Shown here: positions 1-4,522 of the stretch, piece by piece
Numbering within the stretch: the first letter of the stretch is position 1
Layout: each line of letters opens with the position of its first letter
DNA from: Bifidobacterium breve
GTDB taxonomy: Bacteria > Actinomycetota > Acidimicrobiia > Acidimicrobiales > Ilumatobacteraceae
Length of the DNA: 5,252 bases
NCBI GenBank assembly: GCA_943325425.2
Contig: CALPPJ020000125.1
Location: 1-5,252 of the forward strand
Direction of reading: 5' to 3'
The notes under the pieces: model-generated
Told to the model about the DNA's origin: nothing
Database searches by the model: none
What the model saw: only the letters and a program-made list of their open reading frames with translations
Program-made: the position numbers and the translations under genes

Positions 1-614
1 AACACGCTCAAGAAATCATCGGGCGGAGTTCCGCCAGATTCAATAATCTCTTGACGTTCGGCGACGAGCACATCGACCAAGCCATAGATACCTGCGTTGG
101 CCGCTTCAACGAGAGATAGGTCTCCGCCACCCAGACCATTCACGATGTCATCTGACCAGTGACCAAATTGATCGCGATCTTCGGAACGAATACCTAACAT
201 TTCGGCGATTACGATGGCCGGAAATGGAAAAGCGAAAAGTCGCACAAAATCGCCTTCGCCGTCACCACTAAAAGAGTCTTCCCATAACTGTCGACCAATT
301 TCTTCAACCCGTGGTGTCAAGGCGTCAACCATCGCGGGACGAAAGCCATCTTGCAATACTTTGCGCTGACGCCGATGATCGGGGTCATCGGCCGACCCCA
401 ATACGCCACCGACTTGGTAGAACACTCCGGGTCCATCTCCGTTTAACCATTGGGTCGGCGCAGTGACCATTGCCAAAACATCTTCATGGCGACTCACCAC
501 ATAAAACGGCGGATCAAAAGTGTCCTCTTTGTGAATCGGACACTTTTCTAAAAGATGATGATGACCCGCTGAAGGTTCAAGATCGTTGGCGTGTTCTAAA
601 TGCGAATAGGTCAC
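1..614 (-). CDS. Cytochrome P450, N-terminal part (runs off left edge)
   Basis: Partial gene: 204 residues of the N-terminal half are visible, about half of a usual 400-residue bacterial P450. P450s are heme monooxygenases that hydroxylate hydrophobic substrates using electrons from a ferredoxin or similar partner. No membrane anchor is visible, as expected for a soluble bacterial type. The main evidence is the C-helix block at residues 77-95 (DDPDHRRQRKVLQDGF), where H80 and R84 match the heme-propionate contacts of the usual DPPEHxxxR motif. DDFLSV at 199-204 matches the segment just before the I helix. The I-helix Thr, ExxR and heme Cys motifs lie outside the window. The GTG start is well supported: a TGA sits six codons upstream with no other start between, and the next Met is residue 49. 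GAGGGA (626-631) is a possible ribosome site, but at 11 bp it is rather far. The gene starts 32 bp after the upstream SDR stop, suggesting co-transcription. The subfamily and substrate cannot be assigned. Confidence 0.88.
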   Translation of the reverse strand, partial: MTYSHLEHANDLEPSAGHHHLLEKCPIHKEDTFDPPFYVVSRHEDVLAMVTAPTQWLNGDGPGVFYQVGGVLGSADDPDHRRQRKVLQDGFRPAMVDALTPRVEEIGRQLWEDSFSGDGEGDFVRLFAFPFPAIVIAEMLGIRSEDRDQFGHWSDDIVNGLGGGDLSLVEAANAGIYGLVDVLVAERQEIIESGGTPPDDFLSV

Positions 615-646
615 GCTGTCACTTGTCCCTCAATGAAAACTGAAAA

Positions 647-1429
647 TCAGTACGGAAGAGTTCCGCCATCAACAGGGAACAAACAACCTGTGATATTGCG
701 GGCTGCATCCGTGGCCATCATGACAGCGACTGCAGCAACCTCTTCAACCTTATTGGGCTTTTTGGTCGCGGCTTCGGAGCTGAATGCGGCGATGAGGTTT
801 TCGTATGTACCGAGTCCCATTGCAACAGCGGAATCCGGACCAGTCGAACGCACAATGTCTGTTTCGATAATGCCCGGCAAAATTGCATTCACCGTGATAC
901 CAAGTGTGCCAACTTCATGCGCAGCTGACTTCACGAGACCATTGACAGCGTGCTTCGTTGCGACGTAGCCAGGAATTCCGGGCTTACCCAACTTGCCTTC
1001 AACCGACGAGGTCACGATGATGCGACCACTTTGGCGCGGGATCATGTGCTGCAATGAGCGACGCATCCCCCAGAAAACGTGATTGAGGTTCCAATCGATT
1101 TCCAGATTCCATTCTTCATCAGACATTTGCGCAACTGGGGCGGTCATATTGACGCCACCCGAGTTCAAACAGCAAATGTCCAACTTTCCGAATTTTTCAA
1201 TTGTGAAATCAATCAAGCCTTCAACAACTGACTGCTTGGACGAATCTCCCGCGTAAAAAGCGATGTTCGGTCCGCCGCCCATTTCAGCAATAGCAACGGC
1301 ACCTTTCGCAGCGTCACGACCATTAACAACAACCGTGGCTCCCTCAGCCAAAAACGCTTCGGCCATTGCGCGGCCGATACTGCGGGTTCCGCCGGTGATG
1401 CAAGCGACTTTTCCATCAAGTTTTCCCAT
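647..1429 (-). CDS. Short-chain dehydrogenase/reductase, second of a tandem pair
   Basis: Complete 260-residue classical SDR, normal length for the family, cytoplasmic, expected to interconvert an alcohol and a ketone with NAD(P). The Rossmann loop is TGGTRSIG at 12-19. The usual glycine at position 17 is serine (codon AGT, one base from GGT), which is unusual. NGRD at 36-39 places R38 after strand beta-2, which favours NADP(H); this is an inference. The NNAG-type motif reads LNSGG (88-92). The catalytic tetrad appears intact: N114, S142, Y155 and K159 (YVATK). NAILPGIIETD at 181-191 is the typical PG motif, and the protein ends with VDGGTLPY. The ATG has a good AGGAG-type ribosome site (1435-1440) six bases upstream, lying in the 14-bp gap after the preceding SDR stop. 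By hand alignment it is about 57% identical to that neighbour, so the pair are paralogues. Their different loop residues suggest different substrates or roles. It could act as an alcohol dehydrogenase or a 3-oxoacyl reductase; the exact reaction is not determined. Confidence 0.93.
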   Translation of the reverse strand: MGKLDGKVACITGGTRSIGRAMAEAFLAEGATVVVNGRDAAKGAVAIAEMGGGPNIAFYAGDSSKQSVVEGLIDFTIEKFGKLDICCLNSGGVNMTAPVAQMSDEEWNLEIDWNLNHVFWGMRRSLQHMIPRQSGRIIVTSSVEGKLGKPGIPGYVATKHAVNGLVKSAAHEVGTLGITVNAILPGIIETDIVRSTGPDSAVAMGLGTYENLIAAFSSEAATKKPNKVEEVAAVAVMMATDAARNITGCLFPVDGGTLPY

Positions 1430-1443
1430 GACAATCTCCTAAA

Positions 1444-2223
1444 TCAGTAGGGCGAAGTTCCGCCGTCGATTGAGATCAAAGATCCCGTGATACCTGCACC
1501 TGCATCTGACGCCAACAACACGGCAATCAGCGAGACATCTTCAACTTCATTGAGTCGCTTAATTGCTGACTCCGAAGCAAACATTTCGAGGAGACCCTCA
1601 TATGTCGTGCCCATTGCGACTGCCGCACCTGGACCTTCAGCCATCATCACATCGGTTTCAATGGCGCCTGGACACACTGCGTTAACCGTGATGCCAAGAG
1701 TTCCAACTTCGTGGGCGGCTGACTTGGTTAAGCCGTTCACCGCATGCTTCGACGAAACATACGTTGAGATCCCAGGCTTACCAACTTTTCCGTCAACTGA
1801 CGAGACGTTGATGACTCGTCCAGATTGCTGAGGAATCATGTACTTGAAAGCTCGGCGCATCACCCAAAAGGTGTGCCAGAAGTTCCAGACCAAAGCGTCT
1901 TCCATGGCCTCATCGGTCAGATCGGCGACCGGCGCATGATTGGCTGCGCCACCAGCATTGGCAACCAAAATGTCAATGCGTCCGAAGTGCGCCACAGTTC
2001 CATCAACGACGGCCTCGCAGTCTTCGCGCTTCTTGACGTCTCCGGCGATGAAGTGCACATTGGCACCAGCGTTCAATTCATCAAGAGTGCGTTGAGCCTT
2101 GGCTTTATCGCGACCATTGATAACTACTTTGGCGCCCTCATCGAGGAAGGCCTTCGCGATAGCGAGTCCGATACCTCTGGTTCCCCCAGTTACACAAGCG
2201 ACTTTTCCATCAAGTGACCCCAT
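1444..2223 (-). CDS. Short-chain dehydrogenase/reductase, first of a tandem pair
   Basis: Complete 259-residue classical SDR, an NAD(P)-dependent cytoplasmic oxidoreductase. All hallmarks are canonical: TGGTRGIG at 12-19 binds the dinucleotide, NGRD at 36-39 (R38 suggests NADP(H) by inference), ANAGG at 88-92, and the tetrad N114, S142, Y155, K159 (YVSSK). NAVCPGAIETD at 181-191 is the PG motif after strand beta-6. The end, IDGGTSPY, resembles that of its downstream paralogue. The stretch 159-182 (KHAVNGL through GITVNA) is almost identical in the two proteins, while the substrate-loop region 192-225 differs more. The ATG start has a GAAAGGG ribosome-binding sequence six bases upstream. It is the first gene after the 131-bp gap that follows the TetR gene, so a promoter for the SDR-SDR-P450 unit may lie in that gap. 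The family call is secure. The substrate, perhaps a secondary alcohol made by the P450, is a guess from context. Confidence 0.94.
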   Translation of the reverse strand: MGSLDGKVACVTGGTRGIGLAIAKAFLDEGAKVVINGRDKAKAQRTLDELNAGANVHFIAGDVKKREDCEAVVDGTVAHFGRIDILVANAGGAANHAPVADLTDEAMEDALVWNFWHTFWVMRRAFKYMIPQQSGRVINVSSVDGKVGKPGISTYVSSKHAVNGLTKSAAHEVGTLGITVNAVCPGAIETDVMMAEGPGAAVAMGTTYEGLLEMFASESAIKRLNEVEDVSLIAVLLASDAGAGITGSLISIDGGTSPY

Positions 2224-2253
2224 GTCGGCCCTTTCATTCAGAAATGTAAAAGA

Positions 2254-2282
2254 ATTGATCTAGTACTTTGACCATAATCAAT
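2254..2282. repeat. Short inverted repeat ATTGAT / ATCAAT
   Basis: ATTGAT (2254-2259) and ATCAAT (2277-2282) are perfect inverted 6-base arms separated by 17 bases, 31 bp upstream of the SDR start codon. The spacing suits two half-sites bound by a dimeric regulator better than a stable hairpin. Arms this short and AT-rich can easily arise by chance. Confidence 0.3.
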
Positions 2283-2309
2283 CAGCCGACCAATTAAGTA
2301 AGCGGAGAG

Positions 2310-2320
2310 CGGTGACCCGA
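2310..2320. promoter_or_regulatory. Candidate operator copy, CGGTGACC(C)GA
   Basis: CGGTGACCCGA in the gap upstream of the SDR-SDR-P450 unit repeats the first eight bases of CGGTGACCGA found in the divergent TetR/acyl-CoA dehydrogenase region, with one extra C after the shared CGGTGACC. The shared string in both regulatory gaps suggests a binding site for the TetR protein encoded between them. This copy is an imperfect palindrome, and no binding is demonstrated. Confidence 0.35.
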
Positions 2321-2354
2321 AATAGTCAAGGAGCACCTCAGGAGTACTCAATCT

Positions 2355-2993
2355 TCAGGAGGTTTTGACGAGTTGGCCCCGCATGGCCATCTTGATGCCC
2401 TCGATGGCCCGCTTTTGCAATTCGTGGTCTTCGGAAACGGCATCGGTCAGCCCAATCAAGACGGCCAGCAAAAATGCTTGGACGACCAGTCGGTTTTCGC
2501 TGGCGATCTCTCCCCGCTCGACACCGAGGTCAATCATTATCGCGAAAAAACCCTCCCGCTGCCGGACATGAGTCGACAATGCCGCCGCCATGTCAGGGTG
2601 GCGTCCGGAGTCAACCCGCACTGCCCCGATAAAGCGGGCGACCGAGGCATCTTCAATATTCATTTCGTGAGCAATGTCAAGAACGGCTTCAAACTGGTCA
2701 ATAAAGGTCTCGTGGCCGATAATCGCCTTAGTGAACTGTTCGTAGACCTGAGTCTGGGTATCTTCATGAACCGCCAGATACAAGGCCAGTTTTGAGCCGA
2801 AATAGTGATAGAGCGCCCCAGGGGTGATGCCCACTGCAGTCGCAATATCGCGGTTCGTGGTGATTTCATAGCCATGAACCGAGAACATTTCGCGAGCCAC
2901 GACCAAGATGCGCTCGCGAGTGTCAACCGAACTGGTGTCGGGTGGTCGCCCGAGTCGTTTAACGACGGGTTTCACCTTCTGCACCGATGCCAT
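2355..2993 (-). CDS. TetR/AcrR-family transcriptional regulator
   Basis: From the ATG at 2993 the protein has 212 residues, typical for TetR dimers. The N-terminal DNA-binding domain spans about residues 25-75. It begins with TRERILVVAREMF, contains the helix-turn-helix with ITTNRDIATAVGI (44-56), and has the recognition segment TPGALYHYFGSK (57-68), a signature of the family. A basic tail with KRLGRPP (12-18) precedes it. The remaining helical part is the variable ligand-binding and dimer domain, with no ligand predictable. The frame extends upstream to a GTG at 3062 (235 residues), with another GTG at 3011. I prefer the ATG because the extra 23 residues are not TetR-like, although no start has a clear ribosome site. 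It is divergent from the acyl-CoA dehydrogenase and lies upstream of the SDR/P450 genes on its own strand. It is therefore probably a local repressor released by a pathway substrate or CoA intermediate (inference). Confidence 0.92.
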   Translation of the reverse strand: MASVQKVKPVVKRLGRPPDTSSVDTRERILVVAREMFSVHGYEITTNRDIATAVGITPGALYHYFGSKLALYLAVHEDTQTQVYEQFTKAIIGHETFIDQFEAVLDIAHEMNIEDASVARFIGAVRVDSGRHPDMAAALSTHVRQREGFFAIMIDLGVERGEIASENRLVVQAFLLAVLIGLTDAVSEDHELQKRAIEGIKMAMRGQLVKTS

Positions 2994-3023
2994 GTACCGA
3001 GTATTGCCCACACACAGGTGAAA

Positions 3024-3034
3024 TCGGTGACCGA
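3024..3034. promoter_or_regulatory. Candidate TetR operator, TCGGT-G-ACCGA
   Basis: A perfect inverted repeat with 5-base arms and one central base, directly abutting the GGTACC palindrome at 3035-3040. It includes CGGTGACC, which also occurs upstream of the SDR/P450 unit at 2310-2317. Dimeric TetR proteins bind palindromes of this kind, usually somewhat longer. The assignment is inferred from position, symmetry and recurrence. Confidence 0.42.
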
Positions 3035-3071
3035 GGTACCCAGGGTCGAATTCACTCCCCACGGTTCTCTA

Positions 3072-3081
3072 ACTGATCAGT
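3072..3081. repeat. Perfect 10-bp palindrome ACTGATCAGT
   Basis: A 10-bp fully symmetric sequence, 20 bp upstream of the acyl-CoA dehydrogenase start. If transcription starts at that ATG, it covers about -30 to -21, a position where a bound repressor would block polymerase. It is an alternative or additional operator candidate. Symmetry is the only evidence. Confidence 0.35.
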
Positions 3082-3089
3082 GGGTCAAT

Positions 3090-3095
3090 TACGCT
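3090..3095 (+). promoter_or_regulatory. Candidate -10 element (TACGCT) for a leaderless transcript
   Basis: TACGCT fits TANNNT and lies exactly at -12 to -7 if the A of the dehydrogenase ATG (3102) is the first transcribed base. No ribosome-binding sequence is present before that ATG. Leaderless genes with this geometry are frequent in Actinobacteria. The expected -35 position (about 3067-3072, CTCTAA) is not recognisable, which is common where -35 boxes are weak. Confidence 0.4.
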
Positions 3096-3101
3096 CACAT
3101 C

Positions 3102-4394
3102 ATGTCTGCCGCACAGAATTCAACCCAATCAAGCGTCCCGCCCCTTGACGAATTCATTGAAACCGCCCGAAAGTGGCTCGAAGCGAATACCGAATATCGC
3201 TCCGGAGGATCCGACGACAAAGAACTTGTGTGGGGCGAGGGCGAGTTTTCGGTCTCGGTATTCCACTCGTTGTCCTTTGAGGAAGAGATGGCACTTCTGG
3301 AAAAGGCCAAAGCCTGGACCCAAGCCAAAGCCGAACACGGTTATCACGCCATCACTCAGCCCGTTGAGTACGGCGGTCTTGCTTACCCCCGTGAATACGC
3401 TCGTGCGTACTCAAAACTCGAATCACTATTCGTAACCCCTACCGGTCATGAAACACACAGCGTCACTGTTGGCCTGATTGCTCCCACGATCAATGTCTAC
3501 GGAACACCCGAACAAAAAGAACAATTCGTTGGTCGCTTTATGGCAACTCGCGAACTCGCTTGTCAGTTGTTCTCCGAGCCTGGTGCAGGCAGCGACTTGG
3601 CTGGTCTCGCCTGTCGCGCCGATCGCGATGGTGACGAATGGGTCATCAATGGTCAAAAGGTTTGGTCGTCCGGTGCCCAGTTCTCTGAGTGGGGCGAATT
3701 GATCGCTCGTAGCGATGTCGATGTCGTTAAGCACAAGGGCATGACCGCTTTCATCATTCCGATGGATCTTCCTGGCATCGAAATTCGTCCCATCAAGCAG
3801 ATGAGTGGCGGATCATCATTCAATGAAGTGTTCTTCAACGATGTTCGAGTCCCCGACTCAATGCGACTTGGTCCGGTAGGCGAAGGCTGGAAGGTTGCCC
3901 TCACCACACTTGGTTTTGAACGCGATCACTCTGGTGATGGTGGTGGCGGTGGTTCACGCGTCGGTGGTTCATGGCGTCAAATCATCGCAACTGCTCGCGC
4001 TATGGGCGTCACGAGCGATCCGGTGATGCGCCAAGAACTCGCCAAGGCGTACACGCATTTCCGCGTCGAGGGTTTTGTGAACCGTCGTGCCTCAGATATG
4101 CGGCGCGCTGGCCAACCTGCTGGCCCCGAAGGATCGCTGGGCAAGCTCATGTGGACCGAAGGTATGACCTACGTCAGCGATGTCATGTCGAAAATTCTTG
4201 GTGCAACCTTGATTGCCGATACTGGCGAATGGGGCACCTTTGCCTGGGGCGAGCATGTTCTCGGTGCTCCCGGTTACCGCATTGCTGGTGGATCGGACGA
4301 AACTCAGCGCAACATCATCGGCGAACGAGTTCTGGGCCTTCCGGGCGAACCACGAGTCGACAAAGACATCTCGTGGAAAGACACGCGCCGGTAA
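3102..4394 (+). CDS. Acyl-CoA dehydrogenase, FadE-like
   Basis: A 430-residue FAD enzyme, slightly longer than the usual 380-400, expected to form the alpha,beta double bond of an acyl-CoA and pass electrons to ETF in the cytoplasm. The N-terminal helical domain is about 12-150, with the conserved GYHAITQPVEYGG near 80-92. The beta domain is about 152-265, with the FAD-contacting CQLFSEPGAGSDLAGL (154-169), WVINGQKVWSSGA (180-192) and FNEVFFNDVRVPD (240-252). The C-terminal helical domain ends in GGSDETQRNIIGERVLGLP (396-414). The Glu position used in SCAD/MCAD (YEG before the G[TS]xxxQ motif) is Gly396 here. E273 in TLGFERD matches the helix-G catalytic Glu of the IVD/LCAD type, so the enzyme should be active (inference). 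A glycine-rich loop follows at 277-289. The ATG at 3102 is chosen because the same frame upstream overlaps the TetR gene and has no family homology. Divergence from TetR suggests regulation by it. The acyl chain or ring specificity is unknown, and steroid side-chain type substrates are possible. Confidence 0.95.
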   Translation: MSAAQNSTQSSVPPLDEFIETARKWLEANTEYRSGGSDDKELVWGEGEFSVSVFHSLSFEEEMALLEKAKAWTQAKAEHGYHAITQPVEYGGLAYPREYARAYSKLESLFVTPTGHETHSVTVGLIAPTINVYGTPEQKEQFVGRFMATRELACQLFSEPGAGSDLAGLACRADRDGDEWVINGQKVWSSGAQFSEWGELIARSDVDVVKHKGMTAFIIPMDLPGIEIRPIKQMSGGSSFNEVFFNDVRVPDSMRLGPVGEGWKVALTTLGFERDHSGDGGGGGSRVGGSWRQIIATARAMGVTSDPVMRQELAKAYTHFRVEGFVNRRASDMRRAGQPAGPEGSLGKLMWTEGMTYVSDVMSKILGATLIADTGEWGTFAWGEHVLGAPGYRIAGGSDETQRNIIGERVLGLPGEPRVDKDISWKDTRR

Positions 4395-4397
4395 TAA

Positions 4398-4435
4398 CTG
4401 ACAAGAAATAGTCAGCTGTCAAGAAATTGAATCAG
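4398..4435. repeat. Imperfect tandem duplication after the acyl-CoA dehydrogenase
   Basis: Two adjacent copies start just after the dehydrogenase stop: CTGACAAGAAATAGTCAG (4398-4415) and CTGTCAAGAAATTGAATCAG (4416-4435). They differ by one substitution and a 2-base indel region. The first copy can also fold as a 5-bp stem (CTGAC/GTCAG) with an 8-base loop. There is no T run after it, so it is a poor intrinsic terminator. It may stabilise the 3' end of the mRNA or simply be a slippage product. Confidence 0.55.
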
Positions 4436-4451
4436 CGCCAAATTCTGGTCG

Positions 4452-4457
4452 TAGATT
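4452..4457 (+). promoter_or_regulatory. Possible -10 element (TAGATT) for the downstream SDR
   Basis: TAGATT fits TANNNT, and TTGAAT at 4427-4432 could be a -35 with a rather long 19-base spacer. It would give the third SDR its own promoter within the 128-bp gap. The surrounding sequence is AT-rich, so such matches are easily found by chance. Confidence 0.22.
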
Positions 4458-4466
4458 TAGAGAAGA

Positions 4467-4495
4467 TTCAGAAATAACAGTTTCAGTAATAACAA
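4467..4495. repeat. 14-bp direct repeat upstream of the third SDR
   Basis: TTCAGAAATAACAG (4467-4480) and TTCAGTAATAACAA (4482-4495) match at 12 of 14 positions with a 15-bp period, 27 bp before the SDR start codon. Direct repeats in this position can be regulator half-sites or part of an AT-rich untranslated leader. No known binding motif is recognised. Confidence 0.5.
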
Positions 4496-4522
4496 TCAAC
4501 AACTACAACAGGGGGCAACACA

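Larger units (their letters stand above)
2224..2354 (-). promoter_or_regulatory. Intergenic region before the SDR-SDR-P450 unit
   Basis: This 131-bp gap between the TetR stop and the first SDR holds no gene that I can support. On the minus strand it carries possible actinobacterial -10 strings of the form TANNNT: TATGGT (2271-2276) and TACATT (2243-2248), neither with a good -35 partner. A perfect 8-bp palindrome GAGTACTC lies at 2342-2349, just after the TetR stop. There is no GC-rich stem followed by a T run, so I see no intrinsic terminator and read-through from the TetR gene is possible. It is the most likely place for the operon promoter, but the exact site is not resolved. Confidence 0.4.
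2994..3101. promoter_or_regulatory. Divergent promoter/operator region, TetR versus acyl-CoA dehydrogenase
   Basis: The 108 bp between the two divergent start codons must hold promoters for both genes if the ATG starts are right. It contains three perfect palindromic elements: TCGGT-G-ACCGA (3024-3034), GGTACC (3035-3040) and ACTGATCAGT (3072-3081). ACCGA also recurs at 2996-3000. The arrangement is typical of a TetR regulator that controls itself and a divergent neighbour. No good -35/-10 pair is apparent for the TetR direction. Confidence 0.6.

Noticed and set aside
600..968. Plus-strand open frame opposite the end of the second SDR
   Set aside because: It is an antisense shadow of a well-supported SDR, with no recognisable domain and no convincing ribosome site.
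1825..2217. Plus-strand open frame opposite the first SDR
   Set aside because: It overlaps a complete SDR with intact motifs, and its translation shows no protein-family features.
647..2223. Mycofactocin-dependent SDR subfamily membership for the tandem SDRs
   Set aside because: Both proteins are 259-260 residues without the extra insertion I would expect near the cofactor-binding region in that subfamily, and no mycofactocin genes are in the window.
2373..2795. Plus-strand 140-codon open frame opposite the TetR gene
   Set aside because: The opposite strand encodes a clear TetR protein, and the translation here has no recognisable features.
2994..3062. Longer TetR start at GTG 3062, or GTG 3011
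   Set aside because: The extra residues do not look like a TetR N-terminus and neither GTG has a good ribosome site. The ATG at 2993 gives a normal length, though the choice is not certain.
2805..3101. In-frame 99-codon extension upstream of the acyl-CoA dehydrogenase
   Set aside because: It lies antisense to the DNA-binding domain of the TetR gene, its translation has no family resemblance, and the ATG at 3102 begins a normal N-terminus for this enzyme.
2994..3101. KstR-type sterol regulator box
   Set aside because: I looked for a TAGAACNNGTTCTA-like palindrome and found only a half-like GGTTCT at 3063-3068 without a matching arm.
3426..3734. Minus-strand open frame within the acyl-CoA dehydrogenase
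   Set aside because: It is antisense to the conserved FAD-binding part of a secure gene, so it is best explained as a by-product of codon bias.
4398..4415. Intrinsic terminator after the acyl-CoA dehydrogenase
   Set aside because: The stem is only 5 bp with an 8-base loop and no following T run.
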